Assembly (NCBI RefSeq): GCF_024753205.1
Contig: NZ_JANUGZ010000003.1
Span: 248,001-312,000 of the forward strand
Length of the DNA stretch: 64,000 nucleotides
Origin: Massilia aurea
GTDB taxonomy: Bacteria; Pseudomonadota; Gammaproteobacteria; Burkholderiales; Burkholderiaceae_D
Reading direction: 5' to 3'
Position 1 is the stretch's first letter; each line of letters opens with the position of its first letter. The notes beneath the pieces were generated by a model. It had not been told where the DNA came from and searched no databases. It was given only the letters and a program-made list of their open reading frames with translations. Positions 16,263 to 26,300 of this stretch are shown one piece after another. The translations under genes were made by a program, and so were the position numbers.

Positions 16263-16291
16263 ATTATAGTGCAAAATCAAAGTTGTGTAGA
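16263..16291 (-). promoter_or_regulatory. Candidate sigma-70 promoter inside the end of the FimV-like gene
   Basis: On the minus strand TCTACA (16291-16286, four of six to the consensus), a 17-base spacer and a perfect TATAAT (16268-16263) line up. It overlaps the last codons of the FimV-like gene and would start a transcript near 16256. Confidence 0.45.
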
Positions 16292-17440
16292 CATTTCATT
16301 GTGTGACTCGTCCAGCTGTGGTTCGACCGGCGCCGGCGCCTTTGTTTTGCGCGCGAAGCGCTGACGCAGACGGGCCATCAGCGAAGCGCGCGGCATGGGC
16401 TGAATCATCGGCGCTGCCCGCTTGCGGCGGCGCAGGAGGAACAGCGTGCCACCTACCAGCCCCATGACGGCGACCACTGCGCCGGCGATCCAGCCCCACG
16501 GCGTGGATGCTTCCGGTTCCGGCGCAGGCCGCTTGCGGGATGGCCGTGGCGCGGCCCGGGGCGCGACCTTGTCCTGCACGACGGCGGACGGGCTGGCGCC
16601 CAGCGCCACCTGCAGTACCCGTACCTTGTCTTCCAGCGTGCCGATCTGCTCGCGCAACTGGGCATTCTTGACATCGAGTGCGGCGCACACGGTTGCATTG
16701 TCGACCGAGGATGCTGGCGCGCAAGTTGCGGCAGATGCAGGTGCAGGCAAGGCAACAGGCAGCGGCTTGGGCACTGGCGTCGACGTTGGTGTAACTGCAG
16801 CAGGCTCAGGCGCGGGCGCCACTTTCTCGGCGACGACCGGCGTCGCCGGCGTGGCCGGATGTGGCGGCTTCAGCACCTTCGGCGGTTTCGGTGGCTTTGG
16901 CTTGACCGTTATCGGCTTGGCCGCCGCAGCGGGTGCAGAAACGGGCGCAGCAGAAAGATCCACCACGACCGGCGCCGGCGCTTTCGCGGGCATGGGCAGG
17001 GGCACCGGTACCGGCGCCGGCGCCGGCGTCGGTAATGGAACAACTGGTGCCGGCGGATTCGGATTCGGCGCAATGAAGAGCGTCACGAGACGCACATCGC
17101 GCATCCCACCATCGGCCAGATCAAGGTATAGATGCAGGCGGCCTGATTCAACGGGCGCCGACGACGTCACGCGCAGGAACTGACGGCCATCGCGCTGGCT
17201 CACACGCATGCCCAGCGTCGACAGCACGGCCGGCATGCCGATGTTCGCGCCCCGGTACACGTCCGGGTGCGCCAGGCGTGCCTGGACCGGGGTCGCGGGC
17301 GAGGCCAGCGCGGTCAGCTCGAGTTCCAGCACCAGCGGCTGGCCGATATACGAACTGATGCGCGGTTCGCCGAGCTCGGCTGCGCCGACGCCGCAGGAGA
17401 GCAAAGCACACGTGATGAATACAGGGAGGCGGCTGGCCAT
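16277..17440 (-). CDS. FimV N-terminal domain-like secreted/membrane protein
   Basis: A 387-residue protein. A signal peptide (1-21, MASRLPVFITCALL) is followed by a domain with the FimV pattern ELGEPRISSYIGQPLVLELEL. A long Pro/Ala/Val linker runs from about 125 to 250, then a short coiled coil (QLREQIGTLEDKVRVLQ), a single membrane helix (GWIAGAVVAVMGLVGGTLFLL) and a basic, short cytoplasmic tail. FimV organises the cell pole and type IV pili, but this protein is much shorter and has no LysM or TPR part that I can see. The frame is open to 17578; the ATG at 17440 gives the cleanest signal peptide, and 17482 is possible. Confidence 0.7.
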   Translation of the reverse strand: MASRLPVFITCALLSCGVGAAELGEPRISSYIGQPLVLELELTALASPATPVQARLAHPDVYRGANIGMPAVLSTLGMRVSQRDGRQFLRVTSSAPVESGRLHLYLDLADGGMRDVRLVTLFIAPNPNPPAPVVPLPTPAPAPVPVPLPMPAKAPAPVVVDLSAAPVSAPAAAAKPITVKPKPPKPPKVLKPPHPATPATPVVAEKVAPAPEPAAVTPTSTPVPKPLPVALPAPASAATCAPASSVDNATVCAALDVKNAQLREQIGTLEDKVRVLQVALGASPSAVVQDKVAPRAAPRPSRKRPAPEPEASTPWGWIAGAVVAVMGLVGGTLFLLRRRKRAAPMIQPMPRASLMARLRQRFARKTKAPAPVEPQLDESHNEMSTQL

Positions 17441-17529
17441 AGCAACTAACAAAAGTGAAGCCCAAGCGTCATTAACGGACATTGGGATAAACTCTTTAAT
17501 CCCAGCCTCTTGCATATCAGGACATGTCC

Positions 17530-18927
17530 ATGGAAAACAGGATTGAGAAAGACAGCTTTGGTCCCATCGAAGTGCCACAGAACAATTTGTGGGGTGCGCA
17601 GACCCAGCGCTCGCTTCACCACTTCCACATCTCGACCGAGCGCATGGCGCCCGAACTGGTCGCCGCCCTCGCCCAGGTCAAGCGCGCCGCGGCCGCCGTC
17701 AACCGCTCGCTGGGCAAGCTGCCAGCCGACAAGGCCGACGCCATCATCCGCGCGGCCGACGAAGTGCTCGACGGGCGCCATCCGGGCGAATTCCCGCTGG
17801 CCGTGTGGCAGACCGGTTCAGGCACGCAAAGCAATATGAACATGAACGAGGTGCTGGCCAATCGCGGCTCCGAGCTGCTCGGCGGCGAGCGCGGCGAAGC
17901 ACGCCTGCTGCACCCGAACGACCACGTCAATATGGGCCAGTCATCCAACGATATCTTCCCCACCGCAATGCACGTGGCTGCGGCCTGGGCACTGGCCAAG
18001 GAAGTCCTGCCTGCCCTGGCGCAATTGCGCGGCACGCTGCTGCGCAAGTCGCGCGACTTCGAGCCGATCGTCAAGATCGGCCGCACCCACCTGCAGGATG
18101 CGACGCCACTGACGCTCGGCCAGGAATTCTCTGGCTACGTGGCCCAGCTCGAATTTGCCGAAAGCGCGCTCAAGTCCACCTTGTCGGGCCTGCTGCAACT
18201 GGCGGCCGGCGGCACCGCCGTAGGCACGGGCCTGAATGCCCATCCCGATTTCGCACCGCGCATCGCGGCCGAACTCGGTTCGCGCACCGGCCTGTCGTTC
18301 AAGTCGGCGCCGAACAAGTTCATGGCGCTCGCCGGGCATGATGCCATGGTCTCGGCCCATGGCGCCTTCAAGCTGCTGGCCACGGCGCTGATGAAAATCG
18401 CCAACGACATCCGCTGGATGGCGTCCGGCCCGCGCTCGGGCCTGGGCGAAATTACCATCCCCGAAAATGAACCGGGCAGCTCGATCATGCCGGGCAAGGT
18501 CAATCCGACCCAGTGCGAAGCATTGACGATGCTCTGCTGCCAGGTGTTCGGCAACGATGTCGCGATCACCGTCGGCGGCTCGCAGGGCAACTTCGAGCTC
18601 AATGTGTTCAAGCCGATGATCGCGCATAACTTCCTGCAAAGTGCGCGCCTGCTGGCCGACGGCATGCGCTCGTTCGACACGCACTGCGCCCAGGGGATCG
18701 AGCCGAACCTGGTCCGGATCGGCGAGCTGATGGAAAAATCGCTGATGCTGGTGACGGCACTGGCCCCGCACATCGGGTATGATCGCGCCGCGCAGATTGC
18801 CAAGACCGCATCGAAGGAAGGCCTGACCCTGCGCCAGGCAGCCTTGCAGAGCGGTTTCGTCGACGATCAGCAGTTTGACCAGTGGATCGTGCCGATCGAT
18901 ATGACGCGGCCCGATCCGGTCGAATAA
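17530..18927 (+). CDS. fumC: Class II fumarate hydratase
   Basis: A 465-residue TCA-cycle enzyme that converts fumarate to malate, iron-independent. It has the [14 protein letters not shown] block, the [12 protein letters not shown] segment, and the superfamily signature [13 protein letters not shown] with the catalytic-loop Ser. An ATG at 17524 is also in frame, but AGGA at 17519-17522 is correctly spaced only for 17530 ([10 protein letters not shown]), which is also the usual family start. It is divergent from the FimV-like gene and ends at a good terminator. Confidence 0.97.
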   Translation: MENRIEKDSFGPIEVPQNNLWGAQTQRSLHHFHISTERMAPELVAALAQVKRAAAAVNRSLGKLPADKADAIIRAADEVLDGRHPGEFPLAVWQTGSGTQSNMNMNEVLANRGSELLGGERGEARLLHPNDHVNMGQSSNDIFPTAMHVAAAWALAKEVLPALAQLRGTLLRKSRDFEPIVKIGRTHLQDATPLTLGQEFSGYVAQLEFAESALKSTLSGLLQLAAGGTAVGTGLNAHPDFAPRIAAELGSRTGLSFKSAPNKFMALAGHDAMVSAHGAFKLLATALMKIANDIRWMASGPRSGLGEITIPENEPGSSIMPGKVNPTQCEALTMLCCQVFGNDVAITVGGSQGNFELNVFKPMIAHNFLQSARLLADGMRSFDTHCAQGIEPNLVRIGELMEKSLMLVTALAPHIGYDRAAQIAKTASKEGLTLRQAALQSGFVDDQQFDQWIVPIDMTRPDPVE

Positions 18928-18940
18928 ATACCCAGTACCC

Positions 18941-18972
18941 GGGCGGCCTTGTAACCATCAGGCCGCCCTTTT
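18941..18972 (+). terminator. Terminator of fumC
   Basis: A nine-base-pair stem (GGGCGGCCT at 18941-18949 with AGGCCGCCC at 18960-18968) is followed by four T. Confidence 0.85.
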
Positions 18973-18988
18973 CACACCCGAGGAAAAC

Positions 18989-19201
18989 ATGCAAAAAATC
19001 GAATTCGAGTTGACATCGGAATTTGTCGAAGTCAACCAGTTGCTCAAGCTAGCCGGTCTGGTCGACAGCGGCGGCGCCGGCAAGAACCTGGTCGCCAGTG
19101 GCGTGGTGAAGGTCGACGGCAAGCAGGAACTGCGCAAGACGGCCAAGATCCGCACCGGCCAGGTCGTCACGCTGGGCGACGTCGAAATCACGGTTCGCTA
19201 A
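18989..19201 (+). CDS. Small S4-domain RNA-binding protein (YbcJ-like)
   Basis: A 70-residue protein that is almost entirely an S4 fold: FVEVNQLLKLAGLVDSGGAGK, then ASGVVKVDGKQELRKTAKIRTGQVV. YbcJ-like S4 proteins bind structured RNA, and a ribosomal role is suspected. GAGGAAAAC immediately precedes the ATG. It lies just behind the fumC terminator, so it needs its own promoter or read-through. Confidence 0.9.
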   Translation: MQKIEFELTSEFVEVNQLLKLAGLVDSGGAGKNLVASGVVKVDGKQELRKTAKIRTGQVVTLGDVEITVR

Positions 19202-19306
19202 AAAATAGACAGAAAGACAGCTTCTTATGTTTGCGGCCTAACAAACAGAACAGGGCTTCATTGTTTATATTTTAAGACGTTAATCAACGGCTTATAGGTG
19301 AAATCG

Positions 19307-19591
19307 ATGCAAACCCCGGAAACCCGCGTACAGTCTCAAGAGCAACTCATCGGTGACCTGCGTCTCGTGATCGAAAACGCGGAAGAACTGCTCAAGAACA
19401 CGGATCAATACTCGAGCGAGCTGTACCAGAGCGCCCGGACCAAACTGTCTCTGGCGCTGGAAGCGGCGAATGAAGAACTGTCGCGCTTCGAAGACGCACA
19501 GCTCGAACGCATGATGGCCGCCACGCGCCTGGCCAACGAGCAGTTCGCGGACCGCTCGGGCGAATCGCGCATCCTGCGCGCGTTTCACTAA
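19307..19591 (+). CDS. DUF883-like (ElaB/YqjD) protein lacking the membrane anchor
   Basis: A 94-residue helical protein. Its first two thirds (QEQLIGDLRLVIENAEELL, then ARTKLSLALEAANEEL) match the soluble part of ElaB/YqjD proteins, which tie inactive ribosomes to the membrane in stationary phase. The usual C-terminal Gly-rich membrane helix is missing and replaced by a short polar tail ending ILRAFH. AGGTGA stands six bases before the ATG at 19307; a GTG at 19298 is in frame but lies inside that ribosome site. Confidence 0.7.
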   Translation: MQTPETRVQSQEQLIGDLRLVIENAEELLKNTDQYSSELYQSARTKLSLALEAANEELSRFEDAQLERMMAATRLANEQFADRSGESRILRAFH

Positions 19592-19612
19592 GCTACACAC
19601 TACGCTATAACG

Positions 19613-19637
19613 AAAAAACCCGGCATCGCGCCGGGTT
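19613..19637 (-). terminator. Terminator of the yjfB-like gene (probably bidirectional)
   Basis: An eight-base-pair stem (AACCCGGC at 19617-19624 with GCCGGGTT at 19630-19637) ends in six T on the minus strand. It also lies directly after the DUF883-like gene on the plus strand. Confidence 0.85.
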
Positions 19638-19639
19638 GC

Positions 19640-19831
19640 TCACGCCTTCGTGTTGATCGAGTTGCCCAGGTGTGCCGGCAGGTTCTGCGCCTGCGGAATC
19701 GACGCGATCATCTGCGCTGCCGAAGAGGCTTCGATGTCCATGGCGCGCTTGAGCATCGTCATGCCCACTTCCTGACGGATACCCGTTTCTGCCATGCTGG
19801 TCGACAGCTTGGCAATATTCGTGACGTCCAT
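19640..19831 (-). CDS. YjfB-family putative motility protein
   Basis: A 63-residue protein matching the YjfB_motility family: start MDVTNIAKLSTSMAETG, middle VGMTMLKRAMDIEASSAAQM, and an end with an LP..LGNSINTKA pattern. The family is found next to flagellar or chemotaxis genes in many Firmicutes and Proteobacteria; the function is not known. GGAGGAAG stands before the ATG. It is transcribed after mobB with a 23-base gap. Confidence 0.82.
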   Translation of the reverse strand: MDVTNIAKLSTSMAETGIRQEVGMTMLKRAMDIEASSAAQMIASIPQAQNLPAHLGNSINTKA

Positions 19832-19854
19832 ATCTTCCTCCAGAATAAGACTCG

Positions 19855-20442
19855 TCAGTCTTTAACGACACCGCCAGCCAGAACTTGAGGGTTGGCGCCG
19901 GCCCATTTGCCTACCCAGGCCAGCACCGCGCCGATGTCGTTCAGGTCGAGCCAGGCCACGCCGGCGCGCAGCGTCGCGGGACGGGCCACATCCGACACCA
20001 CCGCCACGATCGTCGCATCGTCGACGTACAAGGCCGGCTTGTCCAGCGCCGGGCGATGCACTTCCAGCTTCGGCAGCGACTCCCACTTGTAACCCTCCAC
20101 CAGCGTCAGGTCGGCGGGCGACAGACGCGCCAGCAGCTCGGCCAGCGGCGGCTCGGGGGCGGCGCGCAGCTCACGCATGATGGCGATCCGGTACGGCGAG
20201 GCGACCATCACCTCGGCCGCTCCGGCCAGGCGCAGGCGCGCACTGTCCTTGCGCGGCGGCTCGAGCTCGATATCGTGGTGGCTGTGCTTGACGATATTGA
20301 CGCGCAGGCCGGCACCGGACAGGCCAGCGACGAGATGCTCGAGCAGCGTCGTCTTGCCGCTGCCCGACCAGCCGACCACTGCCAGCACGGGGCCGGATAC
20401 GCGCGGTTCCGATTCAGTAGGCAGCACGGTAGCGGGTTCCAC
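19855..20442 (-). CDS. mobB: Molybdopterin-guanine dinucleotide biosynthesis protein MobB
   Basis: A 195-residue P-loop GTPase-like protein. Walker A is [16 protein letters not shown]. The segments [34 protein letters not shown] and [17 protein letters not shown] are standard MobB blocks. It aids MobA in attaching GMP to molybdopterin. The start is a GTG inside the end of gspB (29-base overlap). A GTG at 20427 is an alternative. Its presence in a secretion operon looks accidental, although tight overlap implies co-transcription. Confidence 0.9.
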   Translation of the reverse strand: MEPATVLPTESEPRVSGPVLAVVGWSGSGKTTLLEHLVAGLSGAGLRVNIVKHSHHDIELEPPRKDSARLRLAGAAEVMVASPYRIAIMRELRAAPEPPLAELLARLSPADLTLVEGYKWESLPKLEVHRPALDKPALYVDDATIVAVVSDVARPATLRAGVAWLDLNDIGAVLAWVGKWAGANPQVLAGGVVKD

Positions 20443-21157
20443 GGTAATTCATCACGGCGGCCTTCGGCGTGAGCCGCTCGAGCACGAGACCCGGCGCCAC
20501 CTCCTCGCCTTCGCGGCGCAGCATCTTGTCGACCAGCAGCAGGCTCTCGCCAGGCGTCGGCGAATAGATGTAGCCGCCAAAGACCACCTTCGGGATTTCA
20601 CGCTGCAGGGCATCCGGCAGTTGCTGCAGCGTGCGCAGCTGGTCGTCGCCGACTGGTTGCTGGGCCACGGTGGCAGGCGCTGTTGCCGCCTCGCGCTGCT
20701 GCGGTGACGGCTGTGGTGATGATGATGCCGCCGGCACGACCGGCGCCGGTGCGGGCTTCACACGTACCGGCCGGGTTTCGACCACCGGTGCAGGTGCGGG
20801 TGCACGCTGAACAACCGGGGCGGGTGCGGGGATGACAGCAGCGGGCGGTGCCGGCGTCGCTACCGGAGAGGTAGCCGGCACAGTCGCGGGCACAGTCGCC
20901 GGCGCAGTCGCCAGCACCGCTGCAGGCGGCGTCACGACTGCCAGCCGCACCGGCGCCTCGCCCGCAAAGCGCGGCCACAGCAGCGCCACGGCTGCGGCGA
21001 CCACGACGACGCCCACGCCAAGCGCCAGGTAGCGCCCACGCGCGCCCTGCCCTGCGCGCGGCGCGGCGTACGACGGCGCCGGTGCGTGGATGGTCGGGGC
21101 GTTGCCCAGCTGGCGTTCGGCTTGCGCCTTCTTGAGTGCTTCGAGGATGTACGACAT
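20414..21157 (-). CDS. gspB: General secretion pathway protein GspB
   Basis: A 247-residue bitopic membrane protein. The start [17 protein letters not shown] is the usual GspB/ExeB opening, with a membrane helix at about 42-62. A Pro/Ala/Val-rich periplasmic linker follows, then the C-terminal GspB domain ([22 protein letters not shown] to [13 protein letters not shown]). With ExeA it threads the type II secretin through the peptidoglycan in Aeromonas. It begins one base after the exeA stop (TGATATG), a translational coupling arrangement. Confidence 0.9.
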   Translation of the reverse strand: MSYILEALKKAQAERQLGNAPTIHAPAPSYAAPRAGQGARGRYLALGVGVVVVAAAVALLWPRFAGEAPVRLAVVTPPAAVLATAPATVPATVPATSPVATPAPPAAVIPAPAPVVQRAPAPAPVVETRPVRVKPAPAPVVPAASSSPQPSPQQREAATAPATVAQQPVGDDQLRTLQQLPDALQREIPKVVFGGYIYSPTPGESLLLVDKMLRREGEEVAPGLVLERLTPKAAVMNYRGTRYRAAY

Positions 21158-21158
21158 A

Positions 21159-22805
21159 TCAGCTTCCCGTCCCGCCAGCGGCCAGCAAACGGGGCTCGGC
21201 CACGTTCGACAACTGGTTCAGACGCATATAAGTGCGCGGCCCGGCCACGCCATCCGCCTTCAGGTCTTGTGCGGCCTGGAAGGCGCGCAGCCACTCTTTG
21301 GTGCGCGCGTCGAGCGGCGCATCGAGCGCCGGCGCCGTGGCGCTGTGCAGGCCTGCAAGTCGTTGGGCGATCCAGTCGACGTCCGGCCCGCGGTCGCCCT
21401 GGGCGACGACATCGCGAAACGCCGCCGGCATCCGCCAGAAGGTGGTGAACTCGCCACCGAAGCGCGCGACGAAGGCCGCGATGTCGATTCGTTCGCGCCG
21501 GTCGCCCTGCGCCAGCGTGACGCTGCGCTCGTCCAGCCCGACCAGCACTGCATAGCCGGTGCGCGGGCCGTCGTGCAGCGTGACCACCGCCGGCCGGTCG
21601 AGCAGGCGCAGCTCATACAGGCCGCCCCGCCCCGCATGGCAGCGCAGATTGGCGTGCAGCGCAGCCTCGCAGATCGCCTTCGGATCGGCGCCGGCCAGGT
21701 TGGCAAATGACGGCCCCCACAGCGCCGCCAGTGCGCCCAGCGCCGCGGTCTCGTTCTCGAGCGTCGGCAGCGGCGCGCCCGGTGCGGCGACGGGCGCCGC
21801 GACCGGGATCGCGGCAGGCTTCGGCGTGGCCAACGCCACCGGCGCCGGCTTGACCGCAGCAACGGCGGCGACCGTAGGTACCGCCGCATGCTGCGGCAGC
21901 ATCTGCCACGCCGCCGCGCCCAGCGCCACGCAGGCCAGCGCGCCGCCGGCCAGCAGCGGCCAGCGGCGCGGTGCACGGCGCGCGGCCGGATCGTCGGCAA
22001 AGACTTCGGCGGCTGCCCGGCGCAGGATGGCGCGCGTGACCTGCGGACTGTTTTCCACATAGGCGCCCAGCAGCGCGCGGTCGCACAGCAGGTTGATCCG
22101 GCGCGGCACGCCATGCGCCAGGCGGTGCACCAGCGGCGTCAGGGCGGGCGGGAATGGCACGCCGACCGCGCCGGCCACGGCCAGCCGGTGCGCGATATAC
22201 GCGCCCGTTTCGGCTTCGCCCAGTGGTCCCAGGTGGTAGCGTGCGATCACGCGCTGGGCCAGTTGTTCGAGTTCGGGGCGTGCGAGCATCGTGCGCAGTT
22301 CGGGCTGGCCGATCAGGATGATCTGCAGCAGCTTGCGCTCGCTGGTTTCGAGATTGGTCAGCAGGCGCAGTTGTTCGAGCACGTCGCTCGACAGGTTCTG
22401 CGCCTCGTCGATCACCAGCACGTTGTTCAGGCCCTGCGCGTGCGACGCCAGCAGGTAGCGGTTGATCGCATCCACATACCCCTTCACGCCCGCGCCAGCG
22501 GCGGCCGGCGCCACCTCGATATGCAGCTCGTCGCACACGGTCTGCAGCAGCTCCTGCGCCGTCAGGCGCGGATTGAAGATGTAGGCCAGGCGGCAGTTCG
22601 CGGGCACCTGCTCGATGAAGCAGCGGCAGACCGTGGTCTTGCCGGCGCCGATCTCGCCGGTGAGCAGCACGAAGCCGCCGCCGCTGCCGATCCCGTACAA
22701 CAGGTGCGCCAGCGCTTCGCGATGCCGCTCGCTCATGAACAGGTAGCGCGGATCGGGGGCGATCGAAAATGGCGAGTGCGTGAGCTGGAAATAGTGGTTG
22801 TACAT
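21159..22805 (-). CDS. exeA: ExeA/GspA-type secretion ATPase with peptidoglycan-binding domain
   Basis: A 548-residue protein. The opening YFQLTHSPFSIAPDPRYLFMS is diagnostic. An AAA domain (about 35-270) has Walker A GEIGAGKTT and Walker B VLVIDEAQNLS. A membrane helix lies near 282-302, followed by a periplasmic part ending in a PG_binding_1 domain (about 470-540, with GVAGPRTYMRLNQL). It uses ATP to help place the type II secretin in the outer membrane. The type II core genes are not in this window. The start lies six bases after the upstream gene's stop. Confidence 0.93.
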   Translation of the reverse strand: MYNHYFQLTHSPFSIAPDPRYLFMSERHREALAHLLYGIGSGGGFVLLTGEIGAGKTTVCRCFIEQVPANCRLAYIFNPRLTAQELLQTVCDELHIEVAPAAAGAGVKGYVDAINRYLLASHAQGLNNVLVIDEAQNLSSDVLEQLRLLTNLETSERKLLQIILIGQPELRTMLARPELEQLAQRVIARYHLGPLGEAETGAYIAHRLAVAGAVGVPFPPALTPLVHRLAHGVPRRINLLCDRALLGAYVENSPQVTRAILRRAAAEVFADDPAARRAPRRWPLLAGGALACVALGAAAWQMLPQHAAVPTVAAVAAVKPAPVALATPKPAAIPVAAPVAAPGAPLPTLENETAALGALAALWGPSFANLAGADPKAICEAALHANLRCHAGRGGLYELRLLDRPAVVTLHDGPRTGYAVLVGLDERSVTLAQGDRRERIDIAAFVARFGGEFTTFWRMPAAFRDVVAQGDRGPDVDWIAQRLAGLHSATAPALDAPLDARTKEWLRAFQAAQDLKADGVAGPRTYMRLNQLSNVAEPRLLAAGGTGS

Positions 22806-22811
22806 GAATGA

Positions 22812-23327
22812 CTAACGGATGCTCGGCGGGATGCTCTGCGGGCCGCTCAGCGGCTTGAACTTGGCGCAGTATATTTTGCTTTTGTCGTTCGCGTAAGCGA
22901 TCGTGCTGCCGGGGATCGACTTGCGCAACGGGTAGCGTGAGCCATCGGCCGCGCGAAACGGCGTACCTGCAGCGGCGCGCACCGACTTTTCCAGTTCGTC
23001 GGGCTTGGCCTCGAGGATCGCGGCCACGAACACCACGGCGCTCGTGTCGTCGCTGACCATCACTTGTTCCACCTTTGAACCCCACAGCGACGCCTCGGTG
23101 CGGAACCAGTAGGCCCCGCCCTCGCGCTTGTAGGCCGGGCCGAAAAACTCGGTGAGATAGGCGTGGAAGTAGGCGTTATCGAGCTGGCTGCGGCACAGGA
23201 GCGCGCTGCCGATCACCGGCCCGAACGTCGATGGCGCCGCGCCTGCTCCCGTTGCGGCGCAGGCCAGCACGAGGCCGGCGAGCAGCAGCAGCTTATTGGT
23301 ACGGCAGGCAAGAACCGGGCGGATCAT
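22812..23327 (-). CDS. Uncharacterised secreted protein, first gene of the exeA-gspB operon
   Basis: I do not recognise this 171-residue protein. It has a signal peptide (about 1-30, with LLLLAGLVLACAATGAGA). The mature part has two Cys (one near residue 45 in SALLCRSQLD, one near 153 in KIYCAKF) that could form a disulfide, and several aromatic motifs such as YFHAYLTEFFGP. AAGGAGAG stands before the ATG. It ends six bases before exeA, so it is surely co-transcribed with the secretion ATPase and may be a periplasmic partner; that role is only inferred from position. Confidence 0.7.
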   Translation of the reverse strand: MIRPVLACRTNKLLLLAGLVLACAATGAGAAPSTFGPVIGSALLCRSQLDNAYFHAYLTEFFGPAYKREGGAYWFRTEASLWGSKVEQVMVSDDTSAVVFVAAILEAKPDELEKSVRAAAGTPFRAADGSRYPLRKSIPGSTIAYANDKSKIYCAKFKPLSGPQSIPPSIR

Positions 23328-23393
23328 GGCGATACTCTCCTTCAGCGGCGCCCATTATGACACTGCGTGGCGCCCGGGCAGCCAAGTGCCGGA

Positions 23394-26300
23394 TCACGCC
23401 GGCGCACGCGCTGTTGCCGCCGTTGCCGCCGTTGCTGCAGTTGCTGCGGCCAGCACCGCCTCGACGTCGTCCGGCAAGGCCGGCTTGAGCAGATGGCGAT
23501 CAAAACCCGCCGCGCGCGAGCGGGCGCGGTCTTCCTCGGTGCCCCAGCCAGTCAGCGCCACCAGCATGACGCCATCGAGCGCGGGCAGCTGGCGCAGGCG
23601 GCGCGCCGCTTCGTAGCCGTCCATGAACGGCATGCCGATATCGAGGAACACGAGGTCAGGCTGGAAGCGCGCGGCCTCTTCCACCGCCGCCGCGCCGTCA
23701 TGCACGACGCGCACCGTGTGGCCGGCAATCTCGAGCAGCGCCGCCAGCGTGGCGGCGGCATCGACATTGTCGTCCGCGACCAGCACCTGCAATGCGACGC
23801 CTTGCCCGCCATGCTGCGCGCCGGCCGGCGCAGGCTCCGGCGAAGCGACGAGCGCCGCCGTCATCAACGGCAGGCGCACGGCAAAGCTGCTGCCCAGGCC
23901 CACGCCGGCGCTCTGCGCGCTGACCGCGCCGCCATGCAGTTCCACCAGGCGCTGCACGAGCGAAAGCCCGATCCCCAGTCCGCCGTTGGCGCGCTCGATG
24001 CTGCGCGCCACCTGGGTGAACATCTCGAACACGGCCGCCAGCATGTCGGCCGCGATGCCCACGCCGTTATCGCGCACCGTCACCACCGCTTCGTCACCCT
24101 CGACGCGCGCCGTGAGCACGATACGCCCGCCCTGCGGCGTGTACTTGGCCGCATTCGACAGCAGGTTGCTCACCACCTGGCTGATGCGCACCGGGTCGAC
24201 GTCGACCGGCACCGGCAACAGCGGCAGATCGACCGCCAACTCATGACCGGCAGCGTCGATCAGCGGCTTGCTGATTTCGATGGCCGTTGCGATCACATCA
24301 CGCAGGTCGACCGGCTGCATCTGCAGCACCAGCTTGCCGCTCGAGACGCGCGCGATGTCGAGCAGGTCGTTGATCAAGTGGACCATGTGGCCGACCTGGC
24401 GCTCCATCATCGCCCGCACGCCACCCAGCCGCAAGGCGCTGCCCGGCTTGTCCGCGCCCATGCGCATGATTTCGAGGCCGTTGCGGATCGGCGCCAGCGG
24501 GTTGCGCAGCTCGTGCGCCAGCGTGGCGAGAAACTCCGACTTGCGGCGGTCGGCGTCGTGCAGCGCTTCACTGGCGCGCACCCGCTCGATGTGCGCCCAG
24601 CAGCGCTCCACTACCGCCTCGACCAGCGCCACCTCGCCCGCCGTCCAGACACGCGGTGTGCGCTGGTGCACTGCCATCATCGCTGCCAGCCTGCCGCCCT
24701 TGACCAGCGGGCAGCAGATGATGGCCCGCACATCGATCTGGGTGAACATCGCGGCGCCGTCTTCGTCCGTCAGTTCGCGCTCGACGTCGTGGATCAGCAG
24801 CGTGCGGCCTTCGCGCATGTCGGCGCGGGCGCGCGAGCCGAACAGATCGAGCGAATACACGCCCACGGTGCTGACCGCGCCCGGCGTCACCCAGTCGTGG
24901 CGGATCGTGAAGCGGTCGTTGTCGGCCTCGACGTCCGCATAGGCCACGCGCGTGACGTCCAGGTATTGGCCCAGCAGGCGTGTGGCCTCGTCCATGATCG
25001 TCTTCGGATCGTGCGCGACGCGCGTGGCTTCGCCGATCGCGTCGAGCATGCGCAGGCGCTCTTCGACCTGGCGCCGCTCGGTGATGTCGCTGCCGGTGGC
25101 GGCCACGAACAGCAAGGCGCCGTCGTCACCCATGACCGGCGCGATGACGAGATCGATGAAGCGCTCGCCGCCGCCCGCCACGAAGTACGGCAGCTCGCAG
25201 CGCACACGCTCGCCGCCCGCAGCCAGCGCGACGCAGGCCGCAATCTCCGCCGCCACCTTGGACGAACCGCTCCACCAGCCGCAGGCCTGGAACGGGCGCC
25301 CCAGCACGTCGCCGCGCGCGTAGCCGCCGGCGTCAAGGGCCACGTGATTGGCTTCGATCAGCGTGCCGCCCGGTGTCATCAGGATCCCGAAGTGCGTGCC
25401 CTGCTCGAAGAACGTGCGGAACTTGGCGTTCGCTTCGGCCGCGGCCATGGCTTCGTTGGCGGTGGCGCGCGCGCTTGCTTCGAACAGCTTGCGGCTGGTG
25501 ATATCGAGCGTGGTGCCGACCAGGCGCTCCGGGGCGCCTTCAGCATCGCGCAGCAGGCGCCCGCTGGCCGCGATCCAGCGTTCGCGGCCATCGATAGGGC
25601 TCACCGTGCGGTATTCGTCGCGGTAGTGGCCATCTCCGGGCGCAGCCAGCAGCGCCGCTACCCTGGCCACGACGCGCTCGCGGTCGTCCGGATGGAACGC
25701 GGCATCGATCAGGGTGTGGGTCACCGGCCCGTCGGGCGGCACGCCGAAATGCGTACGCGCGTGCGTGTTCCAGACGATGTCGCACTGGATCAGCGAATGG
25801 TCGAACAGACCGAATTCGCCGGCATCGGCCGCAATGCGCAGCTTTTCATTGGTCGTTTCCAGCTCGTGCAGCGCGTGGTCGCGCTGTTGCGCGGCCAGCA
25901 CCTGGGCCGTGGTTTCGGCGCACATGCAGCACACGCCGGCCACCTGCCCCGCTTCGTCGCGCAGCGCGATGGTCGAGAAGGTGGCGTAGATCTGCTCCGG
26001 GTAGCCGTTGCGGTGCACGATGAAGCCATGGTCTTCTTCGTGCACCGGATTGCCCTGCAGCGTGGCAGACAGCATCGGGCGGACCTCGTCCCAGACATCG
26101 GCCCAGACCTCGGCAAACGGCTGGCCCAACGTCTGTTCGGGATGCGCGCCGCGCGCGCCCAGAACGACGCGATAGGCATCGTTGTAGAGCAGGTGCAGCG
26201 CCGGCCCCCAGGCCACATACATGGGCTGGCGCGCACCGAGCATCAGGCTCACTGCGGTGCGCAGTGGTTGCGACCAGGTCGCCAGCGGGCCAAGCGGATG

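Noticed and set aside
16089..16280. A 63-codon protein starting with TTG after the FimV-like gene
   Set aside because: No ribosome site, no domain and polar low-information content. A transcript end or small RNA explains the interval better.
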